Shown: positions 25,224-34,471, counted from the first letter of the stretch. The stretch is DNA of 64,000 nt from OFTM10 sp964344055 (GCA_964344055.1 CAYFLT010000009.1:1-64000); one strand, 5' to 3'. A program made the numbers and translations. Notes: generated by a model not told the origin, from the letters alone.

Positions 25224-27647
25224 CTAGGCGCGCAGGGCCTCGTTGGCCGGGTCGTAGGCGGCATCGGCCAGCACCGTGGCGGTCCGGTTCTCGCCGAGCA
25301 TCTCGAGCTCGAAGGTCGACCCGGGCGCCTCGTACTCCGGCGCCACGTAGACGAACGCCAGGCTCTTGCCGACCGAATGACCCCACGCACCGCTGGTGGC
25401 GATGCCCATCACCTTCCCGTCGTGGCCGTAGGCGGGTTCGTTCCCCCGCACATCACTCTTGGACGCGTCCACCTCGCAATAGACGAGCACCATCGACAGC
25501 GGATCGGCCTGATCCCGGCGAGCGACCGTGGCGGCCTTGCCGACGAAGTCGCCATCGAAGTCGACGAACCGCTCGATGCGGGCCTCGATCGGGGTGATCT
25601 CGGTGGTGAGCTCATTCCCCCACGCCTTGTAGGCCTTCTCGACGCGCATCACGTTCATCGCGTACGAACCGAAGTGCACCATCCCGTGCGGCTCGCCGGC
25701 CGCCACGATCGCGTCGTAGGCCCCCTGCATACGGTCGATCGGAAGGTGGAGTTCCCAGCCGAGTTCGCCGACGTAGGAGACCCGCAGCGCCTTGCACGGC
25801 ACGCCGGCCACATCGATTTCCTGGGCGGTCAGCCAGCGGAACGACTCGCTCGTGAGGTCGGCGTCGGTCAGGCCCGACAGCACGTCACGAGCCCGGGGAC
25901 CGGTGACGGCAAGGATGCCGTTGGCGTCGGTCACGTTGGAGACCGTCACGTCCTCCCCGTCGAGGATGTGGTCGTTGAGCCAGTCCTCGTCATGGGTGGT
26001 GCCCATGATCGCCGAGTTGAGGTAGAAGCGATCATCGCCGAAACGGGTGATGGTCATCTCACACTCGATCCCACCGAGCTCGGTGAGCATGTGCACAAGA
26101 CGGATGCCGCCGACCTTCCCAGGGATCTTGTTGGCCGACACCCGGTCGAGCAGGGCGGCCGCGTCGGGTCCGGTCACCTCGAACTTGGCGAAGGCGGTGA
26201 GATCGGCGATGCCCACCCTCTCGCGCGTGCCGCGCACCTCCTCACCCACGATGTCGAACGCATTGGAACGCAGGAAGGTGTGTCGCTCGGGCTCGCCGTA
26301 GTACTGGGGCCGCTCCCAGCCGTACACCTCTTCCCACTGGGCGCCCTCGGCGTCGAGGGAGTCGTAGAGCGGGTTGACCTTCTGCTTGCGGGCCGCCGGA
26401 TGGTGCTCGCCGGGCGGCCGGGTGGCGTACATGAGGTGGTATTCCTCGATCGCCTTGTCGACCGCGAACACACTCTGGGGGCCGGTGTGATCACCGAAGC
26501 GGCGGGGGTCCATCCCCCGCACGTTGATCTCGGTCTGCCCGTGCACCATCCACTGGGCGAGGTACTTGCCGGCGCCAGGGCCCTGTGTGATGCCGATCGA
26601 GGCGCCGCTGCAGTGCCAGTAGTTCCGCACACCCGGCGCCGGGCCCATCAAGTAGCCAGAGTCGGGGGTGTGGGTGATCGGGCCCGACACCACCTTCTTG
26701 ATGCCGGCGTTCTCCCACGACGGCACCCGGTCCAGCGAGTCCATGAGGCAATCGGCGATCGCGTCCATGTCGGGCGGCGTGAGGTAGAAGTCGAGATTCC
26801 AGTCGATGCCGTCCACGCCGTAGGTCTGGGCACCAGAGGTCTCGTACGGGCCGATCAGGATGCCGTCGATCTCGCGGCGGTAGTAGGAGGACGACCGGGG
26901 ATCACGGGTGACCGGCGGCTCGAAGTCCAGGGCCATCATCGATTCGAGCGGCTCGGTGATGATGTATTGGTGGATCACCGACACGATCGGCACGTCGAGG
27001 CCGATCATCGCCCCGATCTGGGGGGCGTAGTGGCCGGCTGCGTTCACCACGTGCTCGCAGGTGATGGTGCCTTTCTCGGTGGCGATCTCCCAGGTGCCGT
27101 CGGCCTTCTGGTGCATGTCGATCACCCGGTTGTGCCGCTGGATCTCGCAGCCCAGCTGGCGGGCCCCCTTCGCCATCGCGTTCGTGCAACCGGTGGGGTC
27201 GGTCCAACCGTCGTTGGGGGTGTAGAAGCCGGTCTGGACATCGTCGATGTTCTCGAAGAGCGGGTTGAGCTCCTTGATCTCCTTCGGGGAGATGATGTGG
27301 CTCTCGATCCCCATCTGATTCAACTGGGCGTGTACCTGCCGGTGCCACAGGACGTCTTCGTCGCTGATCGCGAAACGGATTGCGCCACAACCGTGCCAGC
27401 CTGCGGAGAGGCCGGTCTCCTCCTCGATCTTCGGGTAGAGCGCAACCGCTTCCTCGTGCACCTTGGCCATGTTGAGATCGCCGATGAAGTTGGGCACCAG
27501 GCCGGCCGCATGCCAGGTGGAACCCGATGTCAGCTCACCCTTCTCGACGAGGATCGTGTCGGTCCACCCCTCGTGGGCGAGGTAGTAGAGCAGCCCGACC
27601 CCCATGGCCCCGCCGCCGATGATGACGCAGCGCGCGTTCGTTCTCAT
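25224..27647 (-). CDS. Dimethylglycine/sarcosine dehydrogenase-like flavoprotein with GcvT domain (paralogue 1)
   Basis: An 807-residue enzyme. The N-terminal FAD domain has CVIIGGGAMGVGLLYYL and the motif GSTWHAAGLV, whose His is the covalent flavin attachment residue in dimethylglycine dehydrogenase. The C-terminal half is a GcvT-like folate-binding domain (ERVGIADLTAFAKFEVTGPD, VSYVGELGWELHLP, GKAATVARR). Such enzymes oxidise N-methyl groups and hand the carbon to tetrahydrofolate. The ATG at 27647 is preceded by GGGGGAGAGACTC. The gene is divergent from iclR, with an inverted repeat between them, and is followed by the MttB homologue. It is about one third identical by eye to the second copy at 31950-34397. 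Confidence 0.87.
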   Translation of the reverse strand: MRTNARCVIIGGGAMGVGLLYYLAHEGWTDTILVEKGELTSGSTWHAAGLVPNFIGDLNMAKVHEEAVALYPKIEEETGLSAGWHGCGAIRFAISDEDVLWHRQVHAQLNQMGIESHIISPKEIKELNPLFENIDDVQTGFYTPNDGWTDPTGCTNAMAKGARQLGCEIQRHNRVIDMHQKADGTWEIATEKGTITCEHVVNAAGHYAPQIGAMIGLDVPIVSVIHQYIITEPLESMMALDFEPPVTRDPRSSSYYRREIDGILIGPYETSGAQTYGVDGIDWNLDFYLTPPDMDAIADCLMDSLDRVPSWENAGIKKVVSGPITHTPDSGYLMGPAPGVRNYWHCSGASIGITQGPGAGKYLAQWMVHGQTEINVRGMDPRRFGDHTGPQSVFAVDKAIEEYHLMYATRPPGEHHPAARKQKVNPLYDSLDAEGAQWEEVYGWERPQYYGEPERHTFLRSNAFDIVGEEVRGTRERVGIADLTAFAKFEVTGPDAAALLDRVSANKIPGKVGGIRLVHMLTELGGIECEMTITRFGDDRFYLNSAIMGTTHDEDWLNDHILDGEDVTVSNVTDANGILAVTGPRARDVLSGLTDADLTSESFRWLTAQEIDVAGVPCKALRVSYVGELGWELHLPIDRMQGAYDAIVAAGEPHGMVHFGSYAMNVMRVEKAYKAWGNELTTEITPIEARIERFVDFDGDFVGKAATVARRDQADPLSMVLVYCEVDASKSDVRGNEPAYGHDGKVMGIATSGAWGHSVGKSLAFVYVAPEYEAPGSTFELEMLGENRTATVLADAAYDPANEALRA

Positions 27648-27674
27648 GAGTCTCTCCCCCATCTGGACTGGAGC

Positions 27675-27693
27675 CGTTCCATTCTGTGGAACG
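27675..27693. promoter_or_regulatory. Inverted repeat, probable IclR-family operator 1
   Basis: CGTTCCA-TTCTG-TGGAACG has perfect 7-base arms and a 5-base centre. It lies between the divergent iclR and flavoprotein genes, 28 bases before the flavoprotein start and 34 before iclR. The core TTCCA-N5-TGGAA recurs before the second flavoprotein gene (34449-34463). Confidence 0.75.
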
Positions 27694-27726
27694 TTTCGAT
27701 CAGTGGCTGCTAGTCTAGCGCTCAAT

Positions 27727-28461
27727 ATGCAGACGATCGACCGGGCCTTCGCAGTTCTTCACGCCCTCAGCGACCACGCGGGGACCTCCACGCTCGGCGA
27801 CATCGCCCGGGTGACCGGCCTCCCGAAGAGCACGGTGCATCGTCTCCTCGCAGCACTCGAGAATCAGGCGGCAGTGCAGTCCATCGGCGGAAGGTGGGCG
27901 CTCGGCCCGGGCCTCGCGACCCTCACCCACCAGGCTTCACCGGTCAGCGCACTTCGCGAGCTGGCCCGACCCCATCTGCTCGAGTTGGCCGACGACATCG
28001 GAGAGAACGCCTCCCTCGCCATCCCCGACGGCGACAGTGCCCTCTACATCGACACGGCCACAGTCGAAGGCGCAGTCAACGTCCAAGACTGGACCGGCGA
28101 GCGGATCCCCTATCACGCCGCCGCGGCCGGCCTCGCGCTCATGTCGACCTGGGCGGACGAGGAGATCAGTGACTATGCATCCGGTGACCTCGCCGTCCTC
28201 ACCGAGAAGACCGTCACGAACGCGGGGGATCTCTGCGAGCGGGCCGCCCGAACCCGCGCCGAGCGGGTGGTGTGGACTCCCCAGGAGTTCTCCGAGGACG
28301 TGAACGGTGTCGGTGCGGCGATCATCGGCCCGGACGGACGCGCCATCGGCGCGATCAACGTCTACGGGCCGGTCTTCCGGTTCCCGGCCGACCGGTCTCG
28401 GGAGTCGATCGAGGCGATCCTCATCGACGCGTGCGCACGGATCGGCTCACGACTCGGCTGA
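27727..28461 (+). CDS. IclR family transcriptional regulator
   Basis: A 244-residue regulator with an N-terminal winged helix (IDRAFAVLHALSDHAGTSTL, then GDIARVTGLPKSTVHRLLAA) and a C-terminal effector-binding GAF-like domain (SALYIDTATVEGAVNV; IPYHAAAAGLALMSTW; FSEDVNGVGAAIIGPDGRAI). The ATG at 27727 gives the family's normal length; the longer frame upstream runs across the operator region and is rejected. It probably senses a methylated amine or a breakdown product and controls the divergent flavoprotein-methyltransferase operon, the distant second flavoprotein gene and itself. Confidence 0.92.
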   Translation: MQTIDRAFAVLHALSDHAGTSTLGDIARVTGLPKSTVHRLLAALENQAAVQSIGGRWALGPGLATLTHQASPVSALRELARPHLLELADDIGENASLAIPDGDSALYIDTATVEGAVNVQDWTGERIPYHAAAAGLALMSTWADEEISDYASGDLAVLTEKTVTNAGDLCERAARTRAERVVWTPQEFSEDVNGVGAAIIGPDGRAIGAINVYGPVFRFPADRSRESIEAILIDACARIGSRLG

Positions 28462-28464
28462 GAC

Positions 28465-29778
28465 TCACCCCGGCGACCAGAACCCGATGTCGGTTTCGGC
28501 CACCGACCAGGCCTCCCCACCGTGGACCGGCTGCACCATCACGTGGTCCACCCCATCGATTCGGGACGGCAACACCACGGCCTCACCGTCGGGCGACCAC
28601 AGCCGCGGTGTCTCCACGTACTGCCAGGAGAAGAACAGGTAGTTCTGGATGAACGTGGCACTCGGCTGGAAGGCGCCGATCACCTCGAGTTCGTCCTCGG
28701 CGAAGATCGCCACCTCGAACTCGGCGTCCGCGATCTGGATCAACAGCAGCTCCGAGCCGTCCGGACTCCACTCGGCCCAGACCGTGGCACGGTGGTTTAC
28801 GGGGGTCCGTTCACCGCTCTCGAGATCGATCAGTTCGGTGGTCGCGGTCGGCGATTGGACGCGCGGATCGAATGAGACGGTGATCGGCCCACCATCGCCG
28901 GCACGATCAGAGTGGGCAACCAGTGCTCGCGAGCCATCGGCCGCGACCGCGATGCCCACCCCCGCACCCGTCTCTCCGAGGTCGACACGATCCCCGGTGT
29001 CGACGTCGAGTCGAATCAGGCGTCCTCCACCATCGGCCGCATCCACCACGAGCGCCTCCCGGGTCCCGGGGATCCAGGCGGGGGCGAGGAAGACCTGACC
29101 CAACAACCCGAGCGACCGGACCGACGTGAAGCCGTCGACCTCGGTCACCAGGGCGACCTCGGTGTTGGCGTGAAGCAGGAGATCGTCACCGTCAGGCTCC
29201 CACGCGAGGTAGAGGCTGCCGCTGTCGATCGCATGCTCGTTGGCGAGCGTCCCGTCCGCGGTGAGGATGTCGAGCGAGGTGCCGTTGGGCCCAGGCCCGA
29301 GCGCCGCGATCCGGCTGCCATCCGCGCTCCATGAGTAGAAGAAGTAGGGCCGCCGGGCGACCGTGCGGGTCAGCTCACCACCGTCCGCCGGAACCACAGT
29401 CACCTCCGGACCGTCGGTGAGGGAGAGGGCCGTGGCGACCAGCCGCGATCCGTCTCGGGACCATGTCGGCTGGGTCACGACGTGCTCGGTGAGCTCAGAC
29501 CTCAGCCGGTTCGTAGTGACCGGATCCACGAGGCCCAGTCCACTGCTTCCACCGACGGCGACGAGCCCCGCGAGTTCGTCCGGCGTGGACTCCGGGTCGT
29601 CGCCGGTCTCGGCGGCGGTGGTCGTGGTGGCGGGGGCCGTCGACGAGGTCGCGGAGTCGGCGGCGTCCGTTGCCTGAGCGCGTGAGTCATCGTCGGCCGG
29701 CGAGGTCCCGCTCGAGCAGGCGGTGGCGACGACCACGACGATGGTCGCCACCACCCACCACTTCAGCCTCCGGGCCAT
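28465..29778 (-). CDS. Lipoprotein with TolB/WD40-like beta-propeller repeats
   Basis: A 437-residue exported protein. The signal peptide RRLKWWVVATIVVVVATAC ends in a lipobox (ATAC), then comes a Ser/Thr/Ala-rich linker of about 50 residues. Repeats of the PD40/TolB type follow, each with a W/P-S-x-DGS-x-L core (TWSRDGSRLVATAL, SWSADGSRIAAL, EWSPDGSELLLIQ, LWSPDGEAVVLP). They form a beta propeller, probably in the cell envelope. The ATG at 29778 is chosen since it places the signal peptide first. The stop lies three bases from the convergent iclR stop. Function is unknown. Confidence 0.78.
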   Translation of the reverse strand: MARRLKWWVVATIVVVVATACSSGTSPADDDSRAQATDAADSATSSTAPATTTTAAETGDDPESTPDELAGLVAVGGSSGLGLVDPVTTNRLRSELTEHVVTQPTWSRDGSRLVATALSLTDGPEVTVVPADGGELTRTVARRPYFFYSWSADGSRIAALGPGPNGTSLDILTADGTLANEHAIDSGSLYLAWEPDGDDLLLHANTEVALVTEVDGFTSVRSLGLLGQVFLAPAWIPGTREALVVDAADGGGRLIRLDVDTGDRVDLGETGAGVGIAVAADGSRALVAHSDRAGDGGPITVSFDPRVQSPTATTELIDLESGERTPVNHRATVWAEWSPDGSELLLIQIADAEFEVAIFAEDELEVIGAFQPSATFIQNYLFFSWQYVETPRLWSPDGEAVVLPSRIDGVDHVMVQPVHGGEAWSVAETDIGFWSPG

Positions 29779-29857
29779 CGGAGCGACCGTAGCCCGGCCC
29801 GAAGGGTTGTGACCTCGGACCCTCCCGTTCCTCCCCGCCCGCCGTGACCATGGGACC

Positions 29858-31076
29858 ATGAACGGGATCGTCGTCGCGAGGATCCGCGGCATCGAGGTGC
29901 GGGTGAATTGGAGCGTCCTCATCATCGGCGCGCTCCTGGCGTGGTCCCTCGCCGACACGATCCTGCCCGAGGCCAGCGAGAGTCACAGCGACGCCGAGTA
30001 CTGGACCGCCGGAATCCTGGCCACCGTGGCGTTCTTCGGCGGTCTGCTGGCCCACGAGATGGGCCACTCGCTGGTGGCGCTCAACGAGGGCGTGTCGGTG
30101 AAGACCATCACCCTGTGGCTGTTCGGCGGCGTGGCCCAACTCGAACGGTCTCCCGAATCGCCCGGCAGCGCCCTGCGGATCGCGGCGGCCGGACCCGCCG
30201 TCAGCGCCGCGATGCGATCCTCTTGTTTGCCGCCGTGAGCACGCCGTCAGCGCCGCGATCGGAATTGTCGCGCTCGCGACAGCTGCCCTGTTCACCGGGC
30301 TCATCGGCGCCACCCTGGAGTGGTATGGCGTCATCAACCTGATCCTCGCCGTGTTCAACCTCCTGCCGGCGTTCCCGATGGACGGCGGCCGGATCTACCA
30401 GGCCTGGCTGTGGCGCAACACGGGCGACGAGCACGAAGCCACCCGCCGCGCCGCCCAGGTCGGCCACTCCCTCGGCGGGGGCATGGTGGCCTTCGGGATC
30501 ATGATGGTGGTGCTCTGGGGGGCTGGCGGCGGCCTTTGGCTGGTGATGATCGGCTGGTTCATCCGCGAGGCCGCCCGGGCCGAACTCCAGCACTCCACGA
30601 TCGAACGACCGCTCCGCACGATCCCGGTCGCCGACGTCATGTCCCCCGACCCGATCTGCGTGGGCGCGGAGACCACGCTGGCCGACTTCGTGACCGGAGC
30701 AATGCACCGCGGCCGCCATGCGGCGTACCCGGTCACCCGCGGTGGGAAGGTCGTCGGACTCGTCAGTCTCGCCCAGATCCAGCAGCAGCCGTTCGACGAG
30801 CGGCCGGCGATCACCGTCGCCGACATCGCCACACCGGTCGAGGAGTTGGTCCTCATCGAAATCAATGCCGGAGTGAGTGAGCTGCTCACCGCACTCGGCG
30901 CCCGTCAGGAGCGCCGGGCCCTGGTCATGGACCAGGGCGAACTCGTCGGCATCGTCGCCCCCAGCGATGTCACCCGGCTCCTTGCTGTCCTGGAGCTGAT
31001 GGCCGACACCAGCGTCGAGCCTCGCCACGGAGGCCTCGACCCGATCAAGGGAGACCCGACATGTTCCACGAAGTGA
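29858..31076 (+). pseudogene. Site-2 zinc protease (M50, Rip3-like) with CBS domains, frameshifted
   Basis: Two frames together encode one M50B intramembrane protease. The first (29858-30238) gives the HExxH motif HEMGH in LLAHEMGHSLVAL and breaks at AAAGPAVSAA. The second (from about 30242) continues AIGIVALATAALFTGLIG, carries the second zinc motif NLLPAFPMDGGR, then a CBS pair (VADVMSPDPICVGAETTLAD and VADIATPVEELV). A 46-base insertion, made of a repeated 18-base block plus 28 unique bases, causes the frameshift; removing it restores the protein of about 390 residues. It would cleave membrane regulators. It is either a true pseudogene or an assembly error. The 3' end overlaps uspA by 16 bases. 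Confidence 0.82.
30196..30259 (+). repeat. 18-base direct repeat flanking a 28-base insertion in the protease gene
   Basis: CGCCGTCAGCGCCGCGAT occurs at 30196-30213 and again at 30242-30259. The 28 bases between do not fit the gene. One repeat plus the insert is 46 bases, which shifts the frame by one. Confidence 0.9.
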
Positions 31077-31891
31077 TCGTGCCGCTCGACGGCTCGGAGG
31101 AGTCTGCTCGGGCTCTGCGACCGGCGAGTGCTGTCGCGCACTACCTCGCCGTGCCGATGCGTGTGGTGGCCTACTTCATCCCCACCCGCGACGGCCAGGA
31201 GTTGACCGATGTGGTGTGCGCGCAGGTCAGCACGATCGGTGAAGTGGAACGGACGATCGAGATCGAACCGATGAACCGGCCCGTCGAGGAGGAATTGATC
31301 GACCTCCTGGCCGATCATCCGAACGCACTCGTGGTGATGAGCACACACGGCTACGGCCGGAGCGCGGCCCTGATCGGAAGTGTGGCCAACGAGCTGCTGG
31401 CGCAGACCGGGTCACCGGTTCTGCTGGTCGGACCCCAGTGCGACATCGGCCGGTTTCGCCTCCATGGTGAGATGATCGTGGCGGCCGACGGCACGGGCTA
31501 CAGCGACGCGGTTCTGCATCTGGCCGCCGACGCGTGCCGGACGTTCGACTTCGAGCCGTCGGTCGTGAATGTGCTCGACCCGTCGACGACCCGTTCGCTG
31601 GAGCGGGCCCGGGCCGGTCAGGGTGGCTACGACGTACCGCCGGATTCGGCGATGGCCCACCGGCTGGCCGCCGATCTGGGTGCCGAGTTGGGCATCGCCG
31701 ACATCGACTACCGGGTGCTGCACGACCGGGACGCGGGCCGGGCGATCGTCAAGCGGGCCCACGACACCGACGCCACGGTGATCACGATGGCCACCCACGC
31801 CCGCTCGGGAATCAGCCGGTTGACGAAGGGCAGCGTCACCGCCGACGTGATCGGCCATGCGCCCTGCCCCGTCCTCGCCGTCGCGCCCTAG
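31061..31891 (+). CDS. Universal stress protein with two UspA domains
   Basis: A 276-residue tandem UspA protein. Domain 1 (1-125) begins FHEVIVPLDGSEESARAL and ends VVMSTHGYGRSAALIGSVAN with LLVGP. Domain 2 (about 135-276) ends ITMATHARSGISRL then GSVTADVIGHAPCPVLAV. The second domain keeps the ATP-binding G-x2-G-x9-G(S/T)-like region better than the first. Such proteins bind ATP and help survival under starvation or hypoxia. The ATG overlaps the protease gene by 16 bases, with GGGAG upstream, so the two were probably coupled. Confidence 0.9.
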   Translation: MFHEVIVPLDGSEESARALRPASAVAHYLAVPMRVVAYFIPTRDGQELTDVVCAQVSTIGEVERTIEIEPMNRPVEEELIDLLADHPNALVVMSTHGYGRSAALIGSVANELLAQTGSPVLLVGPQCDIGRFRLHGEMIVAADGTGYSDAVLHLAADACRTFDFEPSVVNVLDPSTTRSLERARAGQGGYDVPPDSAMAHRLAADLGAELGIADIDYRVLHDRDAGRAIVKRAHDTDATVITMATHARSGISRLTKGSVTADVIGHAPCPVLAVAP

Positions 31892-31921
31892 CCGGCCACC
31901 AACGGGGAGGACAGATTTCGG

Positions 31922-31942
31922 GGCCAGGTGCAGAGCCTGGCC
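31922..31942. terminator. Hairpin between convergent uspA and flavoprotein genes
   Basis: GGCCAGG-TGCAGAG-CCTGGCC has perfect 7-base arms and lies 7 bases from the flavoprotein stop and 30 from the uspA stop. There is no clear T tract on either side, so it may act as a weak bidirectional terminator or an mRNA end stabiliser. Confidence 0.5.
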
Positions 31943-31949
31943 TAGTTGA

Positions 31950-34397
31950 TCACATGTGGACGCGCTGGTTCTGGGGGTCGTACCAGCTGCGGATCGAGGT
32001 CGAGACCGGCACCCGCCGGCCGCCGATGTTGATCTCCCACGAGCCGGCATCGAGCCAGTCCTTCGTGATCGCCTCGTCATGTTCCACATAGCCCATGGCG
32101 CAGCAGCGATCCTGGGTGGCGCTCCACATCGACGACGAGGTGCGACCCACCACAGCCCCGTCGCGATACAGCGGCTCGTCGTGGTAGCTCAACAGCTCGG
32201 GGTCCTCGATCCGGAACTGGATCAGCCGCTTGGTGCGGGGTTGCTCCCGCTGCGCCTCGAGCGCCTCCCGGCCGATGAAGTCGGCGTCCTTGTCCCATGC
32301 GATCGCGAACCCCAGCCCTGCCTCGAGTGGAGTGTCCTCGTCGGTGATGTCGTGACCCCAGTGCCGCATGCCGGCCTCGAGCCGCAGCGAGTTCATCGCG
32401 TGATAGCCCGCGTGGACGAGACCATGTGACGAGCCGGCCTCGACGATGGCGTCGTACACGGCGACCGAGTCGTCGTTCGCGATGTAGAGCTCCCACCCGA
32501 GTTCGCCCACGTAGCTGACCCTCAAGGCAGTCACATCGTGGCCGGCCACGTCGATCCGCTGGGACGTGCCGAACGGGAAGGCCTCGTTGGTGAGCTCGGC
32601 GTCGGTCAACTGCGAGAGCACCGTGCGGGCTTCGGGGCCCATCAACCCGAGCATCCCCATGCGGTGGGTGATGTTGGTGATGTCGACCCGGGTCTCGCGA
32701 GCCGCGCGCCGTAGCCAGGTCCAGTCCCGCATCTCGGAACCGGCCGAGGTCACCACGAAAAAGGAGTTCTCACCCGTGCGAGTGACGGTGAGATCGGCCT
32801 CGATCCCTCCCTTGTCGTTGCACCACTGGGTGTAGACCGCCTTGCCGATCGGCGCGTCGATCTCGGCCACGCTCACCCGGTTCATCAGGTCGAGTGCCTG
32901 GGGGCCCTTCACGACGAACTTGGCGAATGAGGTCTGGTCGAAGAGTCCCACGGCCTCACGGGTGCCGATGCACTCGGCAACCATGTTGTCGTGCCAGTTC
33001 TGCTTCCCGTAGGAGTACTCGTACTCTCGGGCCTGACCCTCGTTGGCGTACCAGTTGGGCCGCTCCCAGCCGGCGGTCTCACCGAACACGGCGCCGGCGG
33101 CATCGATGCGTTCGTGGAGCGGTGACAGGCGGATGCCCCGGGCACTCTCGTACTGGCGGAACGGCCAGTGCATGGCGTAGAGCAGACCCAAGCTCTCCGA
33201 CACCCGCTCTTCGAGATAGCCCTCGTCGGCCTGGAACCGTTGGGCCCGCCGGATGTCGACCGAGTTGAGGTCCATCGGCGGATGCTTGTCGGCGATCCAG
33301 TCGGCCAGGGCCCAACCCACCCCTCCGGCGGACTGGATGCCGACCGAATTGAAACCGGCCGCGATGTAGCAACCGTCGACCTCTGGCGCCTCGCCCATGT
33401 AGTACACGCCGTCGGGGGTGAAGGCCTCGGGCCCGTTGAAGAAGAGTTGGAGGCCGCACTCCCCGAGCGCGGGCACCCGGTGGATGGCCCGCTCGAAGAT
33501 CGGCCCCACGTGCTCCCAGTCCTCCGGGAGGGTGCCGAAGGAGAAGTCGCGAGGGATCTGGTCCATCCGCCAGACCTTGCCCCGCGGCTCGAAGAAGCCG
33601 GCCATGATCTTGCCGGTCTCCTCCTTGAAGTAGGTGTAGTTGCCCGGGTCGCGCAGGGTGGGGGTGCCGATCTCCATGCCTTCCATCGGCTCGGTCACGA
33701 TGTAGAAGTGCTCGCACGCCTGGAGGGGCACGTTCACACCGATCTGGCCGGCGAGGTGGCGGGTCCACATGCCGGTGGCCAGAACGACGATCTCGGTCTC
33801 GATCTCGCCCTGTTCGGTGACCACTCCTGTGACCTGCCCGTTCACCGCCTTCAGCTGGGTGACCGAGACACCCTCGATGACCGTGGCGCCGCGGGCCTTG
33901 GCGCCCTTTGCCAGCGCCATCGTGGTGTCGACCGGAGAGGTCTGACCGTCGCGAGGGATGTAGAGCGCGCCGACCAGGTCGTCGGTGCGCATGAGAGGCC
34001 ACAGCTCGGTCGCCTCGTCGAGATCGACGACCCGGGTCTCGACTCCCACGCCCTCGGCCATGGTGGCGCCACGGAGGATCTCCTCCCATCGCTCTTCGTT
34101 GTCCGCCACCGAGATCGAACCGGGAGTGCGATAGCCGGTGGCCTGGCCGGTCTCGTCCTCGAGCTCCTCGAACAGGCGCGCCGAGTAGGTGGCGAGCTTG
34201 GTCAGCGAATGGGTCGACTTCAGCTGGGAGACCAGCCCCGCCGCGTGCCAGGTGGTCCCACAGGTGAGGGTGCCCTGCTCGAGCACGACCACATCGGTGA
34301 TGCCGCGCCGGGTGAGGTGGTACGCGATGGAGCAGCCGACGATGCCGCCCCCGATCACCACCGCCTGGGCGCGATCCGGCAAGTTCTTGTTCGACAT
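31950..34397 (-). CDS. Dimethylglycine/sarcosine dehydrogenase-like flavoprotein with GcvT domain (paralogue 2)
   Basis: An 815-residue enzyme built like the one at 25224-27647. The FAD site is AVVIGGGIVGCSIAYHLTRR, and the flavin-attachment motif is GTTWHAAGLVSQ. The C-terminal GcvT-like domain has AVGLFDQTSFAKFVVKGPQA, VSYVGELGWELYIA and DADFIGREALEAQR. It would demethylate an N-methylated amine such as dimethylglycine or sarcosine with transfer of the carbon to tetrahydrofolate. The ATG at 34397 is preferred; the frame upstream runs into the operator at 34449-34463. It is a monocistronic unit, but the shared operator links it to the iclR cluster 7 kb away. Confidence 0.87.
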   Translation of the reverse strand: MSNKNLPDRAQAVVIGGGIVGCSIAYHLTRRGITDVVVLEQGTLTCGTTWHAAGLVSQLKSTHSLTKLATYSARLFEELEDETGQATGYRTPGSISVADNEERWEEILRGATMAEGVGVETRVVDLDEATELWPLMRTDDLVGALYIPRDGQTSPVDTTMALAKGAKARGATVIEGVSVTQLKAVNGQVTGVVTEQGEIETEIVVLATGMWTRHLAGQIGVNVPLQACEHFYIVTEPMEGMEIGTPTLRDPGNYTYFKEETGKIMAGFFEPRGKVWRMDQIPRDFSFGTLPEDWEHVGPIFERAIHRVPALGECGLQLFFNGPEAFTPDGVYYMGEAPEVDGCYIAAGFNSVGIQSAGGVGWALADWIADKHPPMDLNSVDIRRAQRFQADEGYLEERVSESLGLLYAMHWPFRQYESARGIRLSPLHERIDAAGAVFGETAGWERPNWYANEGQAREYEYSYGKQNWHDNMVAECIGTREAVGLFDQTSFAKFVVKGPQALDLMNRVSVAEIDAPIGKAVYTQWCNDKGGIEADLTVTRTGENSFFVVTSAGSEMRDWTWLRRAARETRVDITNITHRMGMLGLMGPEARTVLSQLTDAELTNEAFPFGTSQRIDVAGHDVTALRVSYVGELGWELYIANDDSVAVYDAIVEAGSSHGLVHAGYHAMNSLRLEAGMRHWGHDITDEDTPLEAGLGFAIAWDKDADFIGREALEAQREQPRTKRLIQFRIEDPELLSYHDEPLYRDGAVVGRTSSSMWSATQDRCCAMGYVEHDEAITKDWLDAGSWEINIGGRRVPVSTSIRSWYDPQNQRVHM

Positions 34398-34448
34398 CTG
34401 GCGGATGTTAGTTCCTCTAACCACGACTGTGAACCGCTCAGTGGATGA

Positions 34449-34463
34449 TTCCACAGAGTGGAA
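34449..34463. promoter_or_regulatory. Inverted repeat, probable IclR-family operator 2
   Basis: TTCCA-CAGAG-TGGAA has perfect 5-base arms and a 5-base centre. The right half extends to TGGAACG, identical to operator 1 (27687-27693). It lies about 50 bases upstream of the second flavoprotein start, near the end of the preceding LLM oxidoreductase gene on the same strand. Confidence 0.7.
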
Positions 34464-34471
34464 CGGTTGGG

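Noticed and set aside
27604..27726. Longer IclR protein starting at 27604
   Set aside because: The extra codons cross the operator region and the start of the divergent flavoprotein gene; the ATG at 27727 gives the family N-terminus.
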